A stretch of DNA of 64,000 bases from contig NZ_CP010777.1 of assembly GCF_001078055.1 (NCBI RefSeq), positions 3,997,001 to 4,061,000 on the forward strand. Direction: 5' to 3'. The position numbers and the translations under genes are program-made. This document shows, in pieces, positions 56,152 through 63,333 of the stretch; position 1 is the stretch's first letter, and each line of letters starts with the position of its first letter. Source of the stretch: Rufibacter radiotolerans. GTDB taxonomy: Bacteria > Bacteroidota > Bacteroidia > Cytophagales > Hymenobacteraceae. Under the pieces are notes generated by a model, which saw nothing but the letters and a program-made list of their open reading frames with translations, was not told the origin of the DNA and did no database searches.

Positions 56152-57895
56152 ATAGTCTCTTGTCTTTTATCTTCTTGCTGATGCCCTCTGAGGCACCGCC
56201 TACCTGGTTGGCCCGCACCCACTGCTTGAGCGCCAGATCACGCTGGCCCAATTGGTAAAGTACGTCCCCGTAGTGCTCAATAATAGCGGCATCTGATGAA
56301 ACAGCCACCGCTTTTTCCAGCAGGCGCTTTGCCTCCTGGTACTCTTTCATTTTATATAACACCCACGCATAGGTATCTAAGTACGTGGCATTGTCTGGAT
56401 ACTGCGCCACCAATGAACCAGCCATGGCCTTGGCCTTTACCAGGTTCTGCCCCCTAAGGGACAAAAAGTAACTGTAGTTGTTAAGCGCGTGCGGGTTCTT
56501 GGGGTCTATGGACAGCACGTTCTCATACGCCTGGTCAGACTGCTCAAACTGCTGCAGAGAATGGTAAGCATCGCCTAACTGCAGGTTGAACTGCAACTGC
56601 AGGTCGGCGTTGTTACCAGCCAGGCGCCGGCCATACTCCAAAGACTTAACGGCCTTAGTGTAATTCTTGGTGATGAGGTGGGCCGTGCCGTTGTAGAACC
56701 AGAAAATAGGTTGGTTAGGGAAGAACTCCAGCGCGCGCTCTGAATGGGCAATGAGGGAATCATTCTGGTTCATCTCCCCGTCCAGGAAGACAATCTGCTG
56801 CCAGATCTTGTAATGCCCCGGGTCCAGGGCCACCGCTTTCAGGTAATGGTCACGGGCAGGCAGTTTCTTATCTGTGTTCACATAGATATCGCCGGCCACG
56901 GCGAATGCCTTGGCTTCCTGGGGGTGGGCCTTGGTGGTGAGGTCGGCCAGCTTAATGGCCTGGCCCGCTACTTTTTCATTTGGCAGCCGCCGGATGTAGT
57001 CCACCAGAATCTTCACCTTGGCGTCAATGTTCAGGGCCGGGTTCTTAAACGCCAGTTCCAGTTGGGTGTCGGCCTCTGCTGTCTTGCCCTGTTGTTGGAG
57101 CAAATCTGCCAGCATAAGCCGGCCATAGGCATTCTGCGGATCTACCTTGAGCGCCTGTTCGGCTACTTTCACCGCATCTGGCACGCGTTTATTAGCGGCC
57201 AGAATCTCGGCCTGCGCCAGCAGGTAGCGTATTTCCTCTGGGTTGGATTTGATGAGGTTCTCCCCTTCCTTCAGGGCCTTGTCCAGGTTGTTCTGCTTAA
57301 GGTAGATCTGTTGCTTTTTGAAGGAGATTTCCTCTACCATGCCGTAGCTTTCCTCAATCTGGTTGAGCGTACGCAAGGCATCGTCCAGGCGGTTCTTGGC
57401 CAGGTACAGGTCGGTGAGGTTGAAGAGGTATTGTTGGGTGTTGGGCAGTTCCTGGGTGAGGCGGGCGTACACCTTTATGGCCTCATCAATCTGCTGTTGG
57501 TTGGTGTAGATCTGGGCCAGCAGCAGGTGGTAATACGGGTTCTTGGGTTCCAGCTCTACCGCGGCTTTGGCAAAGGGAAGGGCCCCGCGGGCACTGCCCA
57601 GCAGCAGACTGGTTTCAGCTAGCTTGTAGTTGACCCCGGCGTTGTCTGGACTGATGGCATAGGCGCGCTGGAACCGGTCCAGGGCCTTGTTATATTCCTC
57701 CAGCACAAAGAACTTCATGCCTTCCAGAAAATAGGACTCACTTAGCTGCTGCTCTTGCGGGCTTAACGCAGGGGAAGGCGCAGCCGAGGTGACTGTGCTT
57801 TTCTCCTTCTTACGCTCAGACTGGGCATAGCTTTTTTCTCCCGCTACCACCAACCCGCACAAAGCGGCCACTACCGTGAGTCCTCTCTTCCACAT
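56144..57895 (-). CDS. Exported TPR protein
   Basis: A 583-residue protein. The signal peptide (VVAALCGLVVAGEKSYAQ) and a short Ser/Lys-rich stretch are followed by about a dozen TPR units. Examples are YFLEGMKFFVLEEYNKALDRFQRAYAISPDN, PNTQQYLFNLTDLYLAKNRLDDALRTL and FWFYNGTAHLITKNYTKAVKSLEYGRRL. It probably acts as a periplasmic or membrane-attached scaffold with the DUF4292 lipoprotein. It is first of the three-gene overlapped unit, 17 nt after the nucleotidyltransferase gene. Confidence 0.9.
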   Translation of the reverse strand: MWKRGLTVVAALCGLVVAGEKSYAQSERKKEKSTVTSAAPSPALSPQEQQLSESYFLEGMKFFVLEEYNKALDRFQRAYAISPDNAGVNYKLAETSLLLGSARGALPFAKAAVELEPKNPYYHLLLAQIYTNQQQIDEAIKVYARLTQELPNTQQYLFNLTDLYLAKNRLDDALRTLNQIEESYGMVEEISFKKQQIYLKQNNLDKALKEGENLIKSNPEEIRYLLAQAEILAANKRVPDAVKVAEQALKVDPQNAYGRLMLADLLQQQGKTAEADTQLELAFKNPALNIDAKVKILVDYIRRLPNEKVAGQAIKLADLTTKAHPQEAKAFAVAGDIYVNTDKKLPARDHYLKAVALDPGHYKIWQQIVFLDGEMNQNDSLIAHSERALEFFPNQPIFWFYNGTAHLITKNYTKAVKSLEYGRRLAGNNADLQLQFNLQLGDAYHSLQQFEQSDQAYENVLSIDPKNPHALNNYSYFLSLRGQNLVKAKAMAGSLVAQYPDNATYLDTYAWVLYKMKEYQEAKRLLEKAVAVSSDAAIIEHYGDVLYQLGQRDLALKQWVRANQVGGASEGISKKIKDKRLYE

Positions 57896-57912
57896 AAAAA
57901 TTTATTCCCTAT

Positions 57913-58920
57913 CTAGCCACGCAAGACGTTGTAATCGCCTAGGCTTAAGTCAGTTGGAATCCCCTCATATACAACGAAATTCCCCAGCATTGAGTTAGCG
58001 ATATGCGCATGATTAATTTTACTGTTCTCCTGCACAATGCTGTTGCTCACCACTGATCCGTTCACCTGCGTGTTGTTACCTATGGAAACGTGCGGACCTA
58101 CCACAGAATTGTGCAATACCACGTTTTCACCAATATAAACCGGAGGGATCACTACGGAGTTGGTGATCTTTGCTGACTTAGACACCAAGCCTTCCTCATC
58201 CTGGATGTATTCCAAATACCGCTGGTTGGTAAACACGGTGGCGTCTTTGTTTCCGCAGTCCAGCCACTCAGAGATAGGGCCCGGGATAAACACAGAACCT
58301 TTGCTCTTCATGTTCTCCAGGGCGTTGGTCAGCTGGTACTCGCCTTTGTCTTTAATGTCATGGTCCAGCAGGTACTGCAGCTCATCGCGCAGGTACTCGC
58401 CGTCTTTGAAGTAATAGATACCAATAATGGCCAGGTCAGACACGAAATCCTGCGGTTTCTCCACAAACTCGGTGATCTGACCCTGCTCGTTCAGTTTCAC
58501 TACGCCAAACGGACGCGGATCTTCCACTTTCTGTACCCAGATCGTTCCTTCGGCAGAAGTGTCTAAGGTAAAGTCGGCTTTGAACAGGGTATCGGCGAAG
58601 GCCACTACCACATTGCCTCTCAGGGCATCTTTGGCGCACAGAATGGCATGGGCCGTACCCAATGGCTCGTCCTGGTAATGGATAGAACCTTTTGCCCCAA
58701 CAGACTCGGCAATCTTGAGCAGGCGTGCCTCTACTTCCTCCCCGAAGTTGCCTATGATAAAGGCCACCTCTTCAATGGGCTCCTGGCACACCTTGGCAAT
58801 GTCTTCCACCAAACGCTGCACAATGGGTTTGCCCGCAATGGGAATAAGCGGCTTAGGAACAGTAAGGGTGTGGGGACGCATGCGTTTGCCCATGCCGGCC
58901 ATTGGTACAATAATTCTCAT
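57913..58920 (-). CDS. Sugar-phosphate nucleotidyltransferase with left-handed beta-helix
   Basis: A 335-residue enzyme of the NTP-transferase family. The nucleotide loop is VPMAGMGKRMRPHTLTVPKPLIPIAGKPIV, metal and substrate residues are in VVAFADTLF, and EFVEKPQDF follows. The C-terminal half is a hexapeptide left-handed beta-helix (SVVIPPVYIGENVVLHNSVVGPHVSIGNNTQVNG). This resembles glucose-1-phosphate thymidylyltransferases and GlmU-like uridylyltransferases. The exact sugar is unknown. Its neighbours (flippase, dut, envelope genes) fit cell-surface glycan synthesis. Confidence 0.88.
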   Translation of the reverse strand: MRIIVPMAGMGKRMRPHTLTVPKPLIPIAGKPIVQRLVEDIAKVCQEPIEEVAFIIGNFGEEVEARLLKIAESVGAKGSIHYQDEPLGTAHAILCAKDALRGNVVVAFADTLFKADFTLDTSAEGTIWVQKVEDPRPFGVVKLNEQGQITEFVEKPQDFVSDLAIIGIYYFKDGEYLRDELQYLLDHDIKDKGEYQLTNALENMKSKGSVFIPGPISEWLDCGNKDATVFTNQRYLEYIQDEEGLVSKSAKITNSVVIPPVYIGENVVLHNSVVGPHVSIGNNTQVNGSVVSNSIVQENSKINHAHIANSMLGNFVVYEGIPTDLSLGDYNVLRG

Positions 58921-58996
58921 AGTAAATCTTAAAATATAGGTTGCTTAAGTATGGCCTACCTACGGACAGACCACATTTTAGATATAGGTAATTTCT

Positions 58997-59032
58997 GATT
59001 TAAGGCCGTTTTCAGGAAAATAGCGCAAAAAC
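58997..59032. repeat. PAL36 copy 25 (decayed)
   Basis: GATTTAAGGCCG, tip TTTTCAGGAAAA, then TAGCGCAAAAAC. It lies between dut and the nucleotidyltransferase gene. Confidence 0.6.
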
Positions 59033-59040
59033 CGAAGCTT

Positions 59041-59487
59041 CTAGTGTTTTCCGGTACTACCGTAACCGCCGGCGCCGCGCTCAGTCTCTGTTAACTCATC
59101 CGCCGTCTCCCAGGCTATGCGTTCATACCGCGCCACTACCATCTGGGCAATCCGTTCCCCGTCTTCCACCACAAAATCAGTGTCTGAGAGGTTTACCAAC
59201 AGCACCTTGATCTCGCCGCGGTAATCTGCGTCTATGGTGCCGGGGCTGTTGACAATGGAAATGCCGTGCTTGTAGGCCAGGCCGCTGCGGGGCCTTATCT
59301 GCGCCTCATGTCCTTCTGGCAGTTCAATGCTGAGTCCCGTAGGAATAAGTACGCGCTGCAAGGGTTTTAACGTGACCGGCGCCTCAATGTTGGCCCGCAG
59401 GTCTAACCCGGCCGAGTGTTGTGTCCCGTAAGCAGGCAACGCGTGCTTGCCGCTGTTGATGACTTTTACTGGTAAGGTGGTGTTCAT
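59041..59487 (-). CDS. dut: Deoxyuridine 5'-triphosphate nucleotidohydrolase
   Basis: It hydrolyses dUTP to dUMP, keeping uracil out of DNA and feeding thymidylate synthesis. It is a homotrimer. The 148 residues have all five motifs: [40 protein letters not shown] and the C-terminal arm [10 protein letters not shown] that closes over the active site. It starts 19 nt after the flippase gene's stop and is in the same direction. Confidence 0.97.
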   Translation of the reverse strand: MNTTLPVKVINSGKHALPAYGTQHSAGLDLRANIEAPVTLKPLQRVLIPTGLSIELPEGHEAQIRPRSGLAYKHGISIVNSPGTIDADYRGEIKVLLVNLSDTDFVVEDGERIAQMVVARYERIAWETADELTETERGAGGYGSTGKH

Positions 59488-59506
59488 AGAAAGCTAATAT
59501 AGTAAT

Positions 59507-61006
59507 TTATGCATTTATTCCCCTGACCTTCGGCTTTTCCACTACCCAGACCACGGCCAAAAATACCAGGCAAAGCCCAATGTGGTAAGCGTTGCCCAGC
59601 CAGAAATTATCAATCTCTACTACGTTAGCCAGCCAGATAAGCCCGGTGGCCAGCCCCAGGTAGCCAAAGATAGCCATAAGCGGATATGGCACTGGAAAAT
59701 ACTTCTGCCCTATCACGTAACACACCACCGACATGGTAAAGTAGCAGAGAAACGCCGCAATGGCACTTCCCATATACCCCAACACCGGAATAAGCAGAAA
59801 GTTGGCCACAACCGTGACAATGGCCCCAAAGATGGTGATGTAGGTACCGTAATGGGTCCTGTCTGTTAGCTTGAACCAGACCGTGAGGTTATAGTACACG
59901 CCATTGAACAGATAGGCCAGCAACAGAACCGGTACTACTTCCATGCCCGTGCGGTACGCCTTCTGCCCCAGGAAATACTGAAAAATATCAAGGTTGGCGC
60001 TGATGCCCAAATACGCCAGGGCGCAGACAATCACAAACCAGCGCATGACCATGGCAAAGGTGGCCGGCGAGTTCTTTTCCTGGGCCTGTGAGAAGAAGAA
60101 CGGCTCCGCCGAATAGCGGAACGCCTGAATCATCAGACTCATCATGATGGCCAGCTTGTAGTTGGCCCCAAAAATACCCAAGGCCTTCTCGTTGCTTACC
60201 CCGGGGTAGAAATTAGGGGGCAGCCAGTCTTCCAGCATTAACCTGGACAGCATTTCATTGGTAGCCCCGGCAATGCCCATCACCAGGATAGGGAACGCAT
60301 ACACCAGCATAGGCCACATCTCCTTCAGATCCAGCTTGAACTTAAAGTCTGAGAACTCGCGCCAGAGCATGGGAATAAACAAAAGATTGGCCACCATGTT
60401 TACCAGGAAGATATACCCTACCCCCAATTCAGGGTCATAGATGGTCGTTATTAGCGGTCTTAGCTCCTGCAGGTATTTACCCTCGTACACTTGTCGGCAG
60501 AAGAGCAGAAAAAACAGGTTGCCGCCTATCACCAGAAAGATATTGGTAAGCCGGATGATGGCAAACCGGGCTGCCTTGTTCTCCAGCCGCAGGCGTGCAA
60601 ACGGAATAGCCGAGATGGCATCTACGGCCATGGTAATAGCCAGCCAGATAATGTATTTCTCCTTCCCCGTGTAGCCCAGGGCCGCTGCAATAGGGGAAGC
60701 GTACAGCACAAAGGCGGCTGTCAAGACAAGGCTGGAGGTAATAATAAGCGTTTGCACCTTGTGGTATAGCGCCTGCCGGTCCACGCCCGGCTTATTGGCA
60801 AACCGGAAAAAGGCGGTCTCCATGCCATAGGTGTACACAATGTTCAGGAACGCGACAATGGCGTAGAGCTTAGTAACTACCCCGTACTCCTCGGGCGCGA
60901 AGACGCCGGTGTAGAGGGGCACCAGAAGGTAATTGAGCGCCCGGCCTATAATACTGCTCAAGCCATACGCCGCCGTTTGCCCTACCAGCTTTTTCGCAAT
61001 ACTCAT
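59507..61006 (-). CDS. MOP-superfamily polysaccharide flippase (Wzx/MurJ-like)
   Basis: A 499-residue inner-membrane protein with about 14 hydrophobic segments. Its start VGQTAAYGLSSIIGRALNYLLVPLYTGVFAPEEYGV is the common O-antigen flippase/lipopolysaccharide biosynthesis protein signature of the phylum. It would move lipid-linked sugars across the membrane. The partner polymerase and glycosyltransferases are not nearby. It leads a run with dut and the nucleotidyltransferase and may be transcribed together with dut. Confidence 0.9.
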   Translation of the reverse strand: MSIAKKLVGQTAAYGLSSIIGRALNYLLVPLYTGVFAPEEYGVVTKLYAIVAFLNIVYTYGMETAFFRFANKPGVDRQALYHKVQTLIITSSLVLTAAFVLYASPIAAALGYTGKEKYIIWLAITMAVDAISAIPFARLRLENKAARFAIIRLTNIFLVIGGNLFFLLFCRQVYEGKYLQELRPLITTIYDPELGVGYIFLVNMVANLLFIPMLWREFSDFKFKLDLKEMWPMLVYAFPILVMGIAGATNEMLSRLMLEDWLPPNFYPGVSNEKALGIFGANYKLAIMMSLMIQAFRYSAEPFFFSQAQEKNSPATFAMVMRWFVIVCALAYLGISANLDIFQYFLGQKAYRTGMEVVPVLLLAYLFNGVYYNLTVWFKLTDRTHYGTYITIFGAIVTVVANFLLIPVLGYMGSAIAAFLCYFTMSVVCYVIGQKYFPVPYPLMAIFGYLGLATGLIWLANVVEIDNFWLGNAYHIGLCLVFLAVVWVVEKPKVRGINA

Positions 61007-61065
61007 ATAAGGCTAATCAGAGAAGTTAAAACAGAAAAACAAACAGGTACGCTTATGTACGATGA

Positions 61066-61111
61066 CTCCCGTTTTTGGCGTGTTTTCCATAAAACAGGCC
61101 AAAAACGGGAG
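61066..61111. repeat. PAL36 copy 26 with 5-bp extended stem
   Basis: The core 61071-61106 has arms GTTTTTGGCGTG and CAGGCCAAAAAC around TTTTCCATAAAA; CTCCC and GGGAG extend it. It lies between enoyl-CoA hydratase (ends 61153) and the flippase start. Confidence 0.88.
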
Positions 61112-61152
61112 CAGATAAAGTATTTACAGAAACAGGTTTTTACCCGAAAGGA

Positions 61153-61935
61153 TTACTCGCCTTTGAACTCAGGCTTACGTTTCTCCAGGAACGCGGCGGT
61201 TCCTTCCTTAAAGTCTTCTGAGCCGCAGCAGCGGCTGAAGGAGTTTGCCTCGGTCTGGTAGCCATGCTCTTCTTTGTCATACCAGGCATTCACGCAGTCC
61301 ACGATCATGCCTACCGCAATAGGCGCCTTGCTAATAATCTTCTCCATGATCTCCAGGCACTTAGGCATTAAATCTACCGATTGGGTTACGTGGTTGACCA
61401 ATCCAAACTCGCAAGCTTCCGCCGCCGAGATCATATCGCCGGTCATCATCATTTCCATGGCTTTGCCTTTGCCCACCAACTGGGTCAGGCGCTGGGTACC
61501 GCCGTAACCGGGGATCAGGCCCAGGTTTACTTCAGGCTGACCGAAGCGCGCATTTTCACTGGCTACCCTAATATGGCAGGCCATGGCCAGCTCGCAGCCG
61601 CCGCCCAGGGCAAACCCGTTTACCGCAGCGATGACCGGCTTGGGGCACTCCTCTATCATAGAGAACACGTCCTGGCCGCGCTCGGCAAAGCGTCTGCCGT
61701 TCACCTCGTTCAGTTCCGCAATCTCGGCAATGTCAGCGCCGGCCACAAAGGCCTTCTCGCCGCTCCCGGTTAAAATAACCCCCCTCACCTCAGAATCATC
61801 GTATACTCCTTGAAAGGCCGTGTTTATTTCCTTTACCGTCTCAATATTGAGGGCATTCATCTTGTTAGGACGATTTACCGTGATAAACAAAATACCGCCC
61901 TTGTTTTCAAGCAGAAGGTTATTATAATGGGTCAT
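61153..61935 (-). CDS. Enoyl-CoA hydratase/isomerase
   Basis: A crotonase-fold enzyme of 260 residues that hydrates trans-2-enoyl-CoA, mainly for fatty acid and amino acid degradation. The CoA/oxyanion loop is KAFVAGADIAEIAEL, and the second is NGFALGGGCELAMACHIRVAS. The catalytic Glu residues are in FGQPEVNLGLIPGYGGTQRL, with both acids of the classic pair present. It ends EKRKPEFKGE, as usual for the short-chain type. A TATATTTG box at 61979-61986 lies about 44 nt upstream. It is a single gene between PAL36 and a divergent gene. Confidence 0.95.
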   Translation of the reverse strand: MTHYNNLLLENKGGILFITVNRPNKMNALNIETVKEINTAFQGVYDDSEVRGVILTGSGEKAFVAGADIAEIAELNEVNGRRFAERGQDVFSMIEECPKPVIAAVNGFALGGGCELAMACHIRVASENARFGQPEVNLGLIPGYGGTQRLTQLVGKGKAMEMMMTGDMISAAEACEFGLVNHVTQSVDLMPKCLEIMEKIISKAPIAVGMIVDCVNAWYDKEEHGYQTEANSFSRCCGSEDFKEGTAAFLEKRKPEFKGE

Positions 61936-61978
61936 ATGCTATTATCTAACGTAAGTAACTTGTACTAACTCGGAGGCG

Positions 61979-61986
61979 CAAATATA
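61979..61986 (-). promoter_or_regulatory. Putative -7 promoter box of the enoyl-CoA hydratase gene
   Basis: On the minus strand, TATATTTG matches TAnnTTTG. It is 44 nt before the ATG; no clear -33 partner. Confidence 0.4.
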
Positions 61987-62166
61987 AAGAAATCCACACA
62001 GAATATCCCCTTAGGTTCTTACCCCAGAAAAATACCCTACTTGTCCATAATTTTAGCCTCAAAACTTAGGAAAGTATAAAATTTATTTCAAATTTAGGCT
62101 TCGCTTTCGGAACAGTTGACCCTACTTTCGCGTTACCAAACATATCCAAAATTTCCTCTTACTTTT

Positions 62167-62589
62167 ATGATCACAACTTTCAGAAATGTAGCTTTTGTAA
62201 TGGCGCTGTTCCTGCTGGGAGCCACTGCCCCAGATGCTATGGCCCAAAGTTCCAAAAAAGCGAAAGCCAGCCGATTAGGGCCAGATGGAATGAAGAAAGG
62301 GGAAGTAGCAACCGGCAACGTAGACCGCCAGATGCTTCTGGAAAAACAGAAAGCCATTGCCTCTGCCAAAACCAGCGGCGGCATGACTTCCAGGTCCGTC
62401 ACCTCCCTTCCAGACAACCAATTTGAAACTGGGACAGGCCGTTTCAAGATCACCGAATACAAGACCAAAAGCACTCCCAAGAGAGCATTGCCTAAGAAAT
62501 CAAAAAGACTGATTGACCAGGACAACCCAGACGGCCGCATCTACCAACAGACCCTGAACAAACGCGACCGCAAGTTTCTGATCTTCTAA
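62167..62589 (+). CDS. Secreted basic protein of unknown function
   Basis: A 140-residue product. The N-terminal signal (TFRNVAFVMALFLLGATAPDAMAQ) is followed by a very basic chain rich in Lys, Ser, Thr and Arg (SSKKAKASRLGPDGMKKGE, YKTKSTPKRALPKKSKRL), with few hydrophobic residues, ending in RDRKFLIF. It looks unstructured. No family recognised. An upstream in-frame start at 62116 would destroy the signal peptide. A perfect 50-bp palindrome follows the stop, so it is probably expressed as a single gene. Confidence 0.7.
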   Translation: MITTFRNVAFVMALFLLGATAPDAMAQSSKKAKASRLGPDGMKKGEVATGNVDRQMLLEKQKAIASAKTSGGMTSRSVTSLPDNQFETGTGRFKITEYKTKSTPKRALPKKSKRLIDQDNPDGRIYQQTLNKRDRKFLIF

Positions 62590-62605
62590 ATATCAACTTA
62601 CTTTC

Positions 62606-62655
62606 CCCAAAGCAAAAGCCCCTTTCATGTACATGAAAGGGGCTTTTGCTTTGGG
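62606..62655. terminator. Perfect 50-bp palindromic terminator
   Basis: CCCAAAGCAAAAGCCCC, TTTCATGT, then the exact reverse complement. It lies 16 nt after the stop of the basic protein gene. There is a T-rich stretch (CTTTTGCTTT) in the 3' arm. Confidence 0.85.
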
Positions 62656-62988
62656 CCCCTATGGTTAAGCGGTGGAAATGCTAGAAAGCTTTTTAGCTGC
62701 TTTTAAAAGAGGCGCAGTTTCAAAACCTGTTCCCAGGTTATTAGAAAGAACATGTCTATTACAACTGGAACCACGGACAGGTCAAGCCCTGTCCCTACCT
62801 TTCTTCATCCCGCCGGGCGATAAATGCATTGCAACCAATCGAGTAGCAGCGGGCTCACCTGCCCCGCACCTGGCGGAGGGCCGCCACCGCGTAGCCCGAA
62901 GCATGGGCAGGGGCAAGCAGCGGCGGAATGAGTGGCAGTAGCCTAAGCTCCCAATGGAACAGAGGACGGTTGCCCGGTGGTACCGCGT

Positions 62989-63030
62989 AGAAGCCCCGCC
63001 TATCTGAGCGGCAGCGAGTTCGGGGCTTCT
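62989..63030. repeat. Hairpin AGAAGCCCCG/CGGGGCTTCT
   Basis: A perfect 10-bp stem with a 22-nt loop, followed by a T-rich stretch (TGATTCTTTTGG). Terminator-like for anything transcribed rightward from the GC-rich segment. Confidence 0.55.
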
Positions 63031-63235
63031 TGATTCTTTTGGTTACTTTTCTCATCAAGGAGAAAAGTGACAGACGCCAGCCGGGCGCCACTTCAGGCTG
63101 GAGGCTTGGCAGTAAGAGAATAGAGAGTAAAAGCGCAATGGTAGAAGGAGAAGCAGTTTCAGTCGTTGGCCCCTAGGAACACCAACAACGGCATAACACC
63201 AAAAACAGCGCAATGACTGTGCACACAGAAAAACC

Positions 63236-63271
63236 GTTTTAAGCCCGTTTTCGCCAAAACACCCTCAAAAC
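63236..63271. repeat. PAL36 copy 27
   Basis: GTTTTAAGCCCG, tip TTTTCGCCAAAA, right arm CACCCTCAAAAC. It lies just beyond the infB terminator on the minus strand. Confidence 0.75.
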
Positions 63272-63276
63272 AAAAA

Positions 63277-63298
63277 GCCTCTCCTTTGCAGGAGAGGC
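63277..63298 (-). terminator. infB terminator
   Basis: GCCTCTCCT pairs with AGGAGAGGC around TTGC. Read on the minus strand, it is followed by TTTTTG. It lies 36 nt after the infB stop. Confidence 0.82.
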
Positions 63299-63333
63299 CT
63301 TCATTATAACACTAAATCTAGAGCGGCAGCTGG

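Larger units (their letters stand above)
62590..63333. other. 744-bp gene-free region with GC-rich structured segment
   Basis: After the 50-bp palindrome comes 62840-63090, GC-rich and full of hairpins: TGGCGG/CCGCCA inside CGGGCT/AGCCCG at about 62849-62897, AGAAGCCCCG/CGGGGCTTCT at 62989-63030, then GTTACTTTTCTC/GAGAAAAGTGAC at 63042-63071. I see no convincing ORF, and no tRNA, tmRNA or RNase P signature. A PAL36 and the infB terminator follow. It may be a repeat or a non-coding RNA. Confidence 0.5.

Noticed and set aside
62672..62941. 89-residue open frame after the 50-bp palindrome
   Set aside because: It runs through the hairpin-rich GC segment, has no recognisable domain, and shows the Arg/Pro/Gly content of random GC-rich DNA.
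1056..63271. PAL36 copies as CRISPR repeats (36 bp, GTTTT start)
   Set aside because: They are dispersed over the window one by one, without regular spacers and without cas genes; the arms vary between copies.
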